NCBI GenBank assembly: GCA_034509735.1
Contig: JACGWO010000002.1
Coordinates: 41,347,855-41,411,854 of the forward strand
Direction of reading: 5' to 3'
From: Sesamum alatum
Taxonomy: Eukaryota > Streptophyta > Magnoliopsida > Lamiales > Pedaliaceae
DNA length: 64,000 nt
The notes beneath the pieces were generated by a model. That model was not told where the DNA came from, made no database searches, and saw only the letters and a program-made list of their open reading frames with translations. Below, piece by piece: positions 24,074 through 34,505 of this stretch (positions are counted from its first letter, which is position 1; each line of letters begins with the position of its first letter). The position numbers were made by a program, and so were the translations under genes.

Positions 24074-27000
24074 TATTTGTAGGTGGATGTATGTATATAT
24101 GGGAGAACGTGCCAAAACACCCAGTAAAGATGTTTTGAGTAATATTATGTTTGATTTTGTTTTCTCAGTGTCTCAAAAATATGGGGAAATGAAACCAAAC
24201 AAAGGGTTTAATTTCAGTTTATGAGCGGTTTCTTAGAGATAAAGAAGGGGGAAGACGTGGGGATATGGAGAGAATGAGGGTAAAAGGGTATTTTAGGTAG
24301 TTTATAAATTTGGTACGAGGACTGATAAAATATGCTTAGATTTCCATTTTTGTCCTTAACAAATTCATTAATTCAATTTGTAAAAATCGGTGTATGAAGA
24401 ACAATTGAAAAAACAAAGGGCAAAATTTGTAAAAAATCATCAAAAAATTGTCATTTTAGACACAAAACAACCTTTGTTTTTATAATTAGTATAGATATTT
24501 ATATTTATAAAACTTATACTTATTTCAAATTTATGTTACGTCCATAATTACATTATTTAATTTATAATTAAGATCACAACTTAGGGGTAACTATCTAATA
24601 ATAAGAATAATAATTATTTCACAATTATCTTGGCAAAAATCCTAGGACTTGTGTGCCATATTCAGTACGTGCAATGGCAGCTCTCCACTATCCCCTTTTT
24701 CTAGTACAACTATCAACTATTGTTTAAATGGACCAATAGCCACGTACGTGATACTCGAATCGAAGATATTTGCCTAGTGAAGAGTACTGCGGCAAATGTC
24801 TCATTGGCTTATCTTAATAATACTTATTTCTATCCAGCATTTAATTTGTTTTTTTATTATGAATTAATATTTCATCTGACATTATATTTTGGGGTAAAAT
24901 ACATTCATCACCCCAATTATTACCTAAGTCGCAAAATGACCCTTAAAATATAACGTATGAAAAATGCCCTCAATTCAACAATACAAAAATGGCTGGAGAT
25001 GAAGCATTTTTTTTCACACCAATTTATTGGTTGTTGACAACCATTACCCAAAAAGAATTCAAAAATTTTTAGAAATATTATGAAACATTATTATTATTAT
25101 TTTTTTTTTTTTTGGCAAAAATTGCAATGTCTAGTGGTAGCAGCTTTGGCAAAAAAATTCTTGCTTTCATAGTTAGTCGTAACATTATTTGAGTGATTTT
25201 TGTGGTGTGGGATGTGAATGCAAAAAGAGTGCAACAATTCGGATTTATTGGACCGAAAATAATCAAGGAGGAAGTTTGTTGGTTGTGCAAATTAGAATAT
25301 AAGTAGCTTTTCATTGATTCTTATGCTAAATAATATTTTATGTCATTTTTAACTTGTGATTTTTAATTTCAGAAATCAAATGGATGTAATTTTTAAAAAT
25401 GCCTCAAACGTGAAATTTGTGAAAAAAGATTGGAGATTGGTCAATGTCTCATTCAATTTTTGGAGTAAAAAAAATTGAGTGATAATCGAGTTTTCTTCAC
25501 AATTACTGAGGATTTTAGTGAGAATTTTTGATTTTGGAGAAAATGAATATGGGATTTAGGGTTCTTGAACAAAGCCTTCACTTTGGTTCCTTTGGCAGCA
25601 GATTAGTTTTACACTTCCTTAAATCATTTTCGATCATTTTCCTTTTTTTTAAAAAAAATTATTTTATAAGAAAAAGCACCTTTCCTTTTATCCTCAAACT
25701 CTTTTGATAGGCATCAGATTTTCCTCATTATTTTGGAGATTTTCATAATTATACTACTACATTCACTGAGGTGTCATAACATGTCATGCTGACACATTTT
25801 TTTGGGTTATTGTGTATGGACATAAATATAATTTGTTGCTAAAGATTAACGCTGTTAAATTTTTTGTGCCTGACCGTTAACATATGGGGTCTTCTTAGTT
25901 TACTCTACGGACCATTTTGCGACTTTGATGATAGTTTAGAGATGGTGAATGTATTTAACTCTATATTTTATATACAAACTTTCAATAATCCAAATCAAGT
26001 GGAAACACAAATTTTTTGTCACGATAATAATTCAGACAAATTTAAATAATAATGCATTTGATTTGATGGCATTAGTAGGCTCAATCATCAATTATTAAAA
26101 GCAAAAAGAAGAGAGAATTTATGAGACAGTCTACGGCCAGAATAGACCTAATTTTTGCAACTTGACATTCCCTCTCTAATTTCGTGATTATAGATTTTTC
26201 AAGTGGGAAATTCAAATTTAGGTCTAATAATTTTCTTCTCCTTAATGGTAATATATACCAACTTATTTGGTATGTTTAAATGTACATTTTTATTTGTGTT
26301 TATCTTTAAAATGGTTAGAATTTTAGTTTTTGCAGCAAATCATAGCGTAATATTTGCATAAACCTTTTATAAGGATCAAAGTCAAATGCAATAAAGAGAA
26401 CATACACAATTCTTTTTAATCATAACGATTGAGCCCTAATGTGGGATCCACCTTTTTTATCTCAAGAAATTATAAAATACCTATCAGGAAATGAAGAAAT
26501 GACCTTATACTCCAAGAATTTTCTCGCCTTTCTCTTAAATTAAAGTCGTTGCATAAGAAACAAACACAAAATAAAGAACAAAAATGGTTCTCTTTAATTG
26601 TAATTATCGATGCTAATGCGGAATCCACCTTTTTAGCTCAAAGAATTACAAAAATGTCCAACGAGAAATTAAGAAATGACCTTACTTGGATCCTCACCTT
26701 TTTCTTAAGGTCGAATTCGTACTAACACTATGTATCATACGATAACTCAACAATTTAATGCACCATAGACAAACGGTCTATAATCGTTATGTTATCTTGA
26801 TGTGACTGGTTCAAGTGAACCACACTTATAAATACGCTTAAAAATACATGTATGTTATGTTGCTAGGACATTTGATACACTAATTATATTTTAGTTGACT
26901 TATGCATCGGATTATGACTTGAGACGAACTTAATCAAAGTACTCAACCAAACGTCATCTCTACTTTCTTAATTTCTGCACCCAAAAAGAAGAAACAAAAG

Positions 27001-27112
27001 AGAAAAGCAATGAAGTTACAACCTGCGGCTGCAAAGATTCAGCTTCACGCACTCAAATTTTTAATACAGTTAATTCCAGGTAGCTTGAGTGGGATGTTCA
27101 GAATTGAGGCTC
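24074..27112. other. AT-rich intergenic DNA
   Basis: No gene was recognised in this 3-kb stretch. Two loosely similar blocks around 26400-26530 and 26570-26700 share ATAACGATTGAGCCC-like and CCACCTTTTT(T/A) segments, suggesting an old duplication. A partial MITE-like end lies near 24893-24990. The last bases before 27113 form the left flank of the next element. Confidence 0.45.
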
Positions 27113-27251
27113 AAGTTTTTGGGCTTATTTATTTATTTAATATTAAAAAAATAAAAAATAATAAAAATAAATATAATATAATATATATAACACAATTGGT
27201 AAAAGTCGAACTCAAGACTTTACCGACTTTTTTTTTTTTATAAAATTCGAA

Positions 27252-27336
27252 GTCGAACTCCATGAGTTCGACTGAGTTCGACTTCAATAATGTAAAGTCG
27301 AACTCTCGGAGTTAAGTCGAACTCCGAGAGTTCGAC
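27252..27336. repeat. palindrome array in the left TIR of MULE copy 1
   Basis: Repeated 21-bp near-palindromes built from the half-site GTCGAACTC and its complement GAGTTCGAC around a short centre, at 27252-27272 and 27316-27336, with a half-size copy between them. Equivalent arrays occur in the right TIR (29618-29699) and in the TIRs of the copy at 46332-47932. Confidence 0.85.
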
Positions 27337-27354
27337 TTCTACTTTTTTTTTATA

Positions 27355-27357
<3 letters not shown>

Positions 27358-27397
<40 letters not shown>

Positions 27398-27398
27398 T
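27358..27398. repeat. (TTA)n microsatellite inside MULE copy 1
   Basis: About 13 TTA units lie just inside the palindrome array of the left TIR. A matching (AAT)n run occurs inside the right TIR at about 29563-29596, so the microsatellite belongs to the inverted repeat. Confidence 0.85.
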
Positions 27399-27598
27399 TT
27401 GCGTATATTCAACTTTTTTCTTTTTTTTTTTTAATTTTATTATTATTATTATTATTTAGTCTGCATATATTTAAAATAAATATACAACACAAAATATTTA
27501 TTAAACAAAAAATATAATTACATTAAAAAAATTATATTTAAATCAAAGAATAAAATTTAAAAAATTAATTATAATAATGACAATTCTTAAAATTATTA

Positions 27599-28660
27599 TT
27601 ATCTTCTACGACCCCTCACCGACGCATCAGTTTGTCTTGAATGGCCCTCCCTTTGTTGGTATTGTTGTCTATCTCGTGTTTGTGCCCAATCCATCTCGTT
27701 AGGAATACGTGTTGTTTGGCTTCTACCACGACGAATGATGCCACGCAAAGTAGTGTCATGGACCAACTCAAATTGTGGAACATCTCAATAATCTTTTGCC
27801 ATCAAAGGATGAAAAGAATTAGAATATGTTCTCCTGTAAGCCATTATATCATAATAGTCCTTCACCATTGATGGGGCACTAATTCTATATGCAGCGCATA
27901 CCTTTTGAGCATGCGAGCACGGGATGCCGAATTGACTCCATTTGCTACATGAACATTCTCGTGTGGCAATTTTGACGACGTGAGTGTTGAATCCATGTCC
28001 AGTCTGACATTTTGTCACAACGGAGGCAGACTGTTGGTGCTGGTTGTATCTCGTCACAGCATGTTCAATACTTTTTTCGAACCAATGTTGGAACAATTTG
28101 TTTGCAAAGTCCGTCCATAGTTGGTTGTTGCTTAACATGACATCACTTTTGGCCATCCTCTCACGAAAATAGTGGACTGAACGAGCAAATATTATTTCCA
28201 CTATTGCAGTCACAGGCAATCGACGAGCCCCTTTCAGAACTCCATTGATGCACTCTGACATGTTGGTTGTGAGAATTCCGCACCGTCATCCGCCATCGTG
28301 AGAAGCTGTCCATTTTTTCTTCTCAATATTCTCTAAGTACACAAACGCTTCTAATTTGTGAGCCTTTATCTCGTTCATTGTTCGATTGAACTTGCTGATT
28401 TGATATTCAGAACCAGCTCTCCAACAAAGGTCCTTCAGTTCGACATTCTTGTGACGACTGTTGAAATTAGAACATACGTGCCGCAAGCAATATCTGTGCA
28501 CTCCCTGTGGTGGCACAAAATCTGGAATTTTTTTCACTGCTCTGATGAGACCCGCATTACGGTCAGAAATAAGACACATCCCAGACCGGCCTCTTATAAT
28601 ATGTTTGCTCAACATTTGAAGAAAATGGATATTGGAATTGGAATTGGTACGGTAGAATAA
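27599..28660 (-). pseudogene. MULE (MuDR-type) transposase, C-terminal half, broken
   Basis: The minus strand encodes the second part of a Mutator-like transposase. Visible features are LISDRNAGLIRAVKK, containing the second catalytic Asp; the HRYCLRHVCSNF motif; a Glu-rich YLENIEKKKW segment; TNMSECINGVLKGARRLPV; and a SWIM zinc finger (CSCSKW then GIPCSHAQ). The N-terminal MuDR domain and first catalytic Asp are absent. Two in-frame TGA codons interrupt it, at 28286-28288 and 27785-27787; both positions are Trp codons in the copy at 46.7 kb. Past the second stop the frame continues as a basic, Gln-rich tail to a TAA at 27599-27601. It cannot make a working enzyme. Confidence 0.88.
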
Positions 28661-29472
28661 CTCGTCGATTCGTCTCATCATCTACTGATAGACGTGTGAA
28701 GAGTGGCTATCAACCTGGACATGCACCAACAATACAACATGTGGTATGTTGTGCAATAAAACTTGATTCATGTTACACCCATTTTTCTCTTAGATTTAAA
28801 TTCATTATTTTAAAATTGGTGCAGGAGCAATATGCAGAGGCCCTTCATCTAAGTGTTCAACCTCCACCAACCAATGTCGAAGAGGCTTTGCAAATGCATC
28901 AGCGGTTTAATATCGGAATGATTGAACTTCGTGAAATGCTTTCTCGTTTTTCGAGGGATAATCAGCCCGAACAACAAGCAGCGCTACATGATAATGCTCC
29001 GTCTACGTCCCACAGACAAAGGAGAAGCACTAGTAGAATGTCTACAAGTTCACTTAGAGGTGATGATACTATTGGGACAGATATAGCTGGTCCATCCACA
29101 ATGCATACACCTCTAAATGTATATGAAGATTGCTACGTGCCTCAACCGCCCCAACAAAGTGATTGGTTTGATTCAGCTCCATACATGCCAAGCCAACAAC
29201 CTTATTATGGACAGGTTGATCTTGACCTTGTGCTGGGCACGAGTCAAACATATGCACCAGAATATAACATCTCACCAATTCCATTTCCAGCATTTGGTGC
29301 ATATCGTGATTATGGAGAGTCTAGTTCTGCAACATCATCAAGTCGGTTGCATGTGAATGCAGATAATGATGATAATGTTGAAGATGAACCAATACAAAAT
29401 ATGGATGAAGAAATAAGAAGACCTCGGCGCCAACGGCACCGACGCACTTGTGGGACGGACGGTCATTTTTAA
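28642..29472 (+). pseudogene. plant mobile domain (PMD) gene, C-terminal fragment in a MULE
   Basis: The plus strand is open from the deletion junction. An inferred 81-base intron (28744-28824, GTATGT...GCAG) joins phase-0 exons ending at 28743 and starting at 28825. The first exon reads WYGRITRRFVSSSTDRR, resembling the end of the PMD fold as I know it from MAIN/MAIL1-like and transposon-borne proteins. The long low-complexity tail (AGPSTMHTP, Pro/Gln-rich, acidic patch) ends RRPRRQRHRRTCGTDGHF. A basic tract followed by CGT is common at the end of transposon-borne PMD proteins. The N-terminal PMD core is missing. There are no internal stops in 258 codons, so the tail may still be expressible. 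The PMD assignment is firm only with the 50-52 kb relative, which retains the core motifs. Confidence 0.65.
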
Positions 29473-29558
29473 AAATTATAATTATTATAATTAATTTTTA
29501 AAATTATATTTTTTAATTTAAATATAATATTTTTGATGTAATTATTTTTTTTTACATT

Positions 29559-29598
<40 letters not shown>

Positions 29599-29617
29599 TT
29601 AAAAAAAAAGAGTAGAA

Positions 29618-29699
29618 GTCGAACTCTCGCAGTTCGACTTCAAGTTGAACTCTGAGAGTTCGACTTTATATGATTGAAGTCGAATTCCTCGAATTCGAT
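29618..29699. repeat. palindrome array in the right TIR of MULE copy 1
   Basis: Three GTCGAACTC-type near-palindromes at 29618-29638, 29644-29664 and 29679-29699, the inverted counterpart of the array at 27252-27336. Confidence 0.85.
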
Positions 29700-29770
29700 T
29701 TCAAGTATATTATATTTATTTTTATTTTTTATTTTCTTAATATTAAATAAATAAATAAACCGAAGTTTTT

Positions 29771-30325
29771 GCTTAGTCTATTATATCATCATATTAAGTC
29801 AAAAGCAAACTGAAAGATCCACGGGTGGAAATGGTCTCTTCGAGATGCACTCAAGATCTGACCTTTCCATCATTTTATATTCAAGGTGACTGACAAGGTC
29901 AATATCAAAACATGGACTAACCGCTCCTCCTTAAAGGGTTTTCTTACCTTGTTCAAACCAACAAAATAACCACTGTTCCCAATTCATATTCTTCTCCTGT
30001 TCTCGCCTGATGACGACAAATGCTCTTCAAATTATTTCCTGTTAAAAATAAACTGATTCTTGGTTGCCCATTTTCATCAGCGTTTGTGTTTTGAGGGCAC
30101 CATTTTCAAAAGGGTTCTTGATTGCAGTTGAACAGTGGCGGTTAGTAAAGAAGGCGGGTAGAATTCCGTTATCATTCACAGGAAATTTGTTTTACTGTCA
30201 CGGGAAAGGTTTCTGTTTCTCAACTGCTTCTGTTTTCCTTTCTTTAACCGTTTGGTGAACAGCAGCAACTATAAAATACTGTGAGTGGTGGGAGGAAGAA
30301 ATCAATTATTTTCAAAAGTGTTGAA
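29771..30325 (+). promoter_or_regulatory. upstream region of the glucose-6-phosphate 1-epimerase gene
   Basis: Only about 555 bases separate the MULE target duplication from the epimerase start codon, so the transposon sits in or next to the promoter. The sequence includes ACTATAAAATACTG at about 30268, a TATA-like motif only about 55 bases upstream of the ATG. No other gene is seen. Confidence 0.4.
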
Positions 30326-32430
30326 ATGGCTAGTTCTTCAGGAGATAGGAGTCAGAGAGCTAGTTCTGCAGCAGATGAGGAGGATCTGAAAGCATTTATT
30401 GAAATCAAGAACGATGATAGAGGGATTCCTCAGGTTCTGCTCGTCAGTCCGCGCGGTGCTTCAGCCCGGGTCAGTTCTTATTATCTGATCTGATTCTTCC
30501 ATTTCAATTTCCTTTGGAGATGAAAGTTTCTGAGTTTGAATTTTTTATGATTTTTGCTTCGTTTCAGGTTAGTCTTCATGGAGGACAGGTTCGTTCTTGG
30601 ACGAATGAAAAGGGCGAAGAACTTTTGTTTACTAGTAATAAGGTGTGTGCTGTTGATTTTGCATCTATTTTAGTTTGCCTGAAAGAAACTTGTGGATCAA
30701 TCTAACATCATTGTTTAAGATCATGTAATTGACTAATCTAGGAAAGTGATAGAACAGAAGGAGACCTGCATAATCAATTGGTATAATTTCTGTGTAATAA
30801 AGAAAATAATTCACTGACAGGCAATTTTCAAGCCACCAGCAGCAGTGCGGGGAGGGATTCCTATTTGTTTCCCACAGGTATTTTAATTGATCTGCGGTGT
30901 CATTTTTCGTTCTTGACTAAATTTTACTCATTATACTGATGATTTGTAATGTTCTGGTTTCTTGATTAAGTTTGGAAACCGTGGTTCTCTGGAGCAACAC
31001 GGTTTTGCCAGGAACAGAATGTGGGTCGTTGATGAGAATCCTCCGCCTATGAAGTCCTTTGATTCCAGTTGCAAGACATTCATTGACTTGCTTCTTAAAT
31101 CAACTGATGATGATCTCAAGCATTGGCCTCATAGGTATTATTCTTAGAGCAGCATTGAGCTAGGATTTCTGTTAATAAAATCAAGCAGCATTGTGTGTTT
31201 ATCCATTGAGCTGATTACCAACTTTTGTTGTTTCAGTTTTGAACTGCGTCTTAGGGTGCTTCTGAATTTCGATGGACATCTCATTTTGATATCACGTGTC
31301 CGGAATGTTAACTGCAAGCCCTTTAGTTTCTCATTTTCCTTCCACACGTACTTCTCCGTCTCGGATATCAGGTGAGCTTCTAAATCAGAAGTTATGCCTT
31401 CTATAAAATTTCCCGTTCGAAGTTCTATAGAGTTGATAATCCCTCAAAATCAGATTTCAAGATTCATTTTGAGAACATATGGTTCTGGTAATTTTCATGC
31501 TGCTTCTTTAGCATTACAGTAGTAGAAATACAGCTGACGGTCATTTTAATTAACAGTGAGGTGAGAGTAGAGGGATTGGAGACTCTCGACTATCTTGACA
31601 ACCTGCGCAACAGAGAACGTTTCACGGAGCAAGGAGATGCCTTGACATTTGAATCTGAGGTAGCGTATTCTTCCTTTTTCTGAGTATTACCACAGATTTG
31701 CGATGACTAATCTGCAACACAGTTCTTGAATAATATTCTCATGCCTGTTGTTAAATAATTTCTACACTAGTTTATTGCCAAAAGGAATTCAAACGGAATG
31801 TTGATCAAAGACTCATTTATCTGTTCAGAACAACATAATTCAAGTTGATAAAGAGAAATCTGTTCCACCAATCTGAGTGGTTGTTTATGAAGGGTTTTTC
31901 TGTACATAGGTGGATCGCGCTTATCTTAGTTCTTCAGAAACAGTTGCAGTGTTCGATCACGAGAAGAAGAGGACTTTTGTGATAAAAAAGGAAGGACTTC
32001 CAGATGTCGGTAAGCACCAATAAACTGATTCATAACCACATGCATCTATATATATAGATAATTCACAACGTCACAGCATCTCGACACACGAGAATAACAC
32101 CTGCATGAATACATCATGTTCCGTCAATCGCTTATAAGCCCGAATCAAAGAATTCTCATATTACAACAGTTCACAACAGAAAGCAGCATTATAGGCACTG
32201 CTTGCGTTCTGAATGAACCAAATAGCACATCTGTTGAGCTAATTTTTGTGGTAACAGTGGTTTGGAATCCATGGGATAGAAGAGCTAGAGCCATACCCGA
32301 TTTCGGGGACGGCGAGTACAGGCGCATGCTTTGTGTTGATGCAGCTTGTATTGAGAAACAAATTCCTCTGAAGCCAGGAGAGGAATGGACGGGACGAGTC
32401 GAGCTATCTGTCGTGCCCTCGGTGAATTGA
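30326..32430 (+). CDS. glucose-6-phosphate 1-epimerase (aldose-1-epimerase-like), eight exons
   Basis: The product is expected to interconvert alpha and beta anomers of glucose 6-phosphate in the cytosol. Plant members are also annotated as apospory-associated protein C. Exons are 30326-30469, 30568-30642, 30821-30877, 30971-31134, 31237-31371, 31557-31659, 31910-32009 and 32258-32430; all borders are GT-AG and phases match, giving 316 residues. Motifs of the family are GGIPICFPQFG, QHGFARNRMW with His102, FHTYFSVSDI with His183, and VRVEGLETLDYLDNL. DHEKKRTFVI, VVWNPWD and KPGEEWTGRVELS follow. The catalytic acidic residue near the C-terminus is Asp287 (CVDAA) where other members have Glu. 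The protein ends SVVPSVN, shorter than the tail I recall in relatives. The start ATG at 30326 fits the homology; an in-frame GTG lies upstream. The intron 1 donor GTCAGT is acceptable but not strong. Confidence 0.93.
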
Positions 32431-32788
32431 TCGACGATGGTATGGCTAAGGGTTCCAAGTGAAGAAGCTGACACTAATATGACTAACTCCATTCTGTTAC
32501 ATCCAGTGGTGGCCTTATTTCTGTGTCACCTCAATAGCAATAATACTGAGTGGATCATCATAAAAGCCATTTTTGCTGTATTTTGTGAAAATGGCTGTTA
32601 CATTTTGGTGTTTGTACTGTTGGATTCTTGGAATTGGTTTACATGTCTATGAATGCTAAACTCAGCTAAAAGTGTTGAATCTGAACTGTGATATATAGTA
32701 GAAATTGCCATGTTGATCACGGATTTGAAATAGCAGAGAGATGAAGAAGATTTTTTATTTCTTTTAAATTTAATTGGAAACGGGGGGG
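32431..32788 (+). other. 3' UTR and 3' flank of the epimerase gene
   Basis: Sequence between the epimerase stop codon and the terminator of the converging tRNA gene. It should include the epimerase 3' UTR. No coding feature was seen. Confidence 0.5.
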
Positions 32789-32793
32789 AAAAA
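32789..32793 (-). terminator. Pol III terminator of the initiator tRNA gene
   Basis: On the minus strand a run of five T residues lies 28 bases past the tRNA 3' end, the expected RNA polymerase III stop signal. Confidence 0.7.
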
Positions 32794-32820
32794 TATTGAT
32801 CAGTTGGAAGCCAGTCTCCT

Positions 32821-32892
32821 TATCAGAGCCAGGTTTCGATCCTGGGACCTGTGGGTTATGGGCCCACCACGCTTCCGCTGCGCCACTCTGAT
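32821..32892 (-). tRNA. initiator tRNA-Met (CAU)
   Basis: A complete 72-nt cloverleaf on the minus strand. The acceptor stem is AUCAGAG paired with CUCUGAU, with the A1-U72 pair typical of eukaryotic initiators. The anticodon stem GUGGG/CCCAC carries loop CCCAUAA with anticodon CAU (plus-strand ATG at 32858-32860). The T loop begins AUCG instead of TTCG, another initiator hallmark. There is no intron and no encoded CCA. Upstream on the minus strand is a CAA motif just before the gene, as in plant Pol III tRNA genes. It converges on the epimerase gene, whose stop codon is about 390 bases away. Confidence 0.98.
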
Positions 32893-33229
32893 TTTTGTTA
32901 ATACTCGTACCGCCGTATTTTCTATATCTAAATAAAATTTAAATGTTGATAACTTTGAATATGGAACATTCTGTTATTTGATTTTCATATTTTTCCTTCA
33001 ACTGCATAATAATATTCTGTAGTCTACTCAAAAAAAAAAAAAAAAAAATAATCATGCAAGTAGATGATAATTGCAACATTTCATGCAATGGCACTAAACT
33101 TATGCTTGGCTATTCTCAGCTAAGTTCTTGTCCTTTTGTTTTGTACACTCACACTAGGGCTCCAAAATTCCATATTTAAAATCTTTCAGCCAAGACGCCA
33201 AATTTGTGCTCATAAAAAACATGAACTAG
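32893..33229. other. AT-rich intergenic DNA
   Basis: Includes a poly-A tract near 33028-33048. No gene was recognised. Confidence 0.5.
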
Positions 33230-33680
33230 GAAAATCAAATTTATAAAATCATAAGTCTCATATGAACTTAGAGGGATAATACTTCGTATGATATGCATCA
33301 ATCGCATAGAGCTATATCATTTGTGTGAGCGAGACCATGTGCTTATCTCAATCCTCCTTGTCTAGGGGAACTAATAATGCTGTCACGCATCTTACATCGA
33401 TTGTAAAGGAGGAGTTTGATGACGCCTTTTAATGACAAAGTCGTGAGGCCCCCTCATATGAAGTCAGGGGCATACAATACTTTGCATGATGGGCCAGCAA
33501 TTGCGTTCGCACACCGCATTATTTGACGTCGTCTGTGAGAATGATATCATGTATCTTTCCCCAGTCTCTTGTATGGGATTGATGATGTACCACATTGAAG
33601 TAAAGAGTTTGAGTGACTTATAAATCTCAAGATCATTAGCCTCATATGAAATTACATCTGACAATACTCCCTACAATAAA
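33230..33680. mobile_element. possible LTR-retrotransposon leader remnant
   Basis: The segment ATTTGACGTCGTCTGTGAGA at about 33520-33540 resembles the conserved TTTGGCGCCGT(C/T)TGTGGG block often found just 3' of the left LTR in plant Ty3/Ty1 elements, with several substitutions. Surrounding sequence is more balanced in composition than the flanks. No gag or pol coding or paired LTRs were found, so this is a weak call. Confidence 0.3.
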
Positions 33681-34068
33681 ACAAAGATCAAATTATACGC
33701 CGCATCAACATCGATCGCCCTTGCAAGTTTTCAATTTTCCATTCTTGAAAAACTATAGAAATAGGTACTCATATTTTCAGCTTCCCAAATCCCAAAACAA
33801 AAATAGATAGCGGAATGCTTCTAATCGCCATTAGTATAAACAATTCAAAGTAGTTGCACACAATTCCTATTTTTTTCTACTTTTCAACAAAACTCAAATT
33901 TATGCTCTTAGTATTAGTAATGCAACTTGGACAATAGTCACATATCAATTATCAATAGTAACATTAATCAATATACATTTTCAGTTTACACACGTTCCCT
34001 AAAGTACCGATACATTACACTGAACCCCCGTATCTATAATTTACAAAAGATATAGAAATACTTGTATA
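33681..34068. other. AT-rich intergenic DNA
   Basis: No coding or structural signal recognised. Confidence 0.5.
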
Positions 34069-34078
34069 ATTAACTTAA

Positions 34079-34505
34079 GGGTAAATTACATCTACTTCCC
34101 TTGAGGTTTGACATAATTACAAATATCCCTCGTTGTTTGAAAAATTACAAATATCCCCCTGAGGTTTGTAATTTTTAACCAAATACCTGAAATGGACCAT
34201 TTTGCCCTTGAATTTTATATTAAAATTGTAGAAAATTTGGCCAAGGAAAATTGCATTATTGTCGTTCTGTGTAAAAAACTTAGAAACCTCTCCCTGAACA
34301 TTGTAGTCCAAATTTTTTTTAAGAATTAAATAAAAATAATTTAGTGCATAATGACATTTTGATCAGTTCACCCATAAAAATTAATGGAAATGGATTATTT
34401 GTTAGACGATTACAAAAACCTCATGGGGTTATTTGTAATTTTTAAAACAACGAAAGGGTATTTATAATTAAGCCAAATCTCAGAGAATGTAGATGTAATT
34501 TACCC
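34079..34505. mobile_element. MULE-type MITE, family A, copy 2 (427 bp)
   Basis: TIRs begin GGGTAAATTACATCTAC and end with its near-complement. A perfect 10-bp target duplication, ATTAACTTAA, flanks the element at 34069-34078 and 34506-34515. Inner blocks (GAGGTTTGACATAATTACAA and others) match the element at 17187-17616 in reverse orientation, so both belong to one family. It is non-coding. Confidence 0.92.

Larger units (their letters stand above)
27121..29762. mobile_element. internally deleted MULE carrying transposase and PMD gene fragments
   Basis: The element has terminal inverted repeats starting with about 60 bp of TTATTTATTTATTTAATATT-type sequence, continuing inward into arrays of GTCGAACTC palindromes at both ends. 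The flanking octamer AAGTTTTT occurs at 27113-27120 and 29763-29770, a likely target duplication (the right border is uncertain by 1-2 bases). Inside, the C-terminal half of a MuDR-type transposase gene runs leftward from about 28640. The C-terminal part of a plant mobile domain gene runs rightward from about the same point. The two are truncated head to head, so this is a non-autonomous deletion derivative of a two-gene element. A close relative lies at 46332-47932. Confidence 0.85.

Noticed and set aside
27252..27336. Palindromic repeats considered as a CRISPR-like array
   Set aside because: Spacing is irregular, spacers are not unique protospacer-like sequences, and the repeats are part of eukaryotic transposon TIRs.
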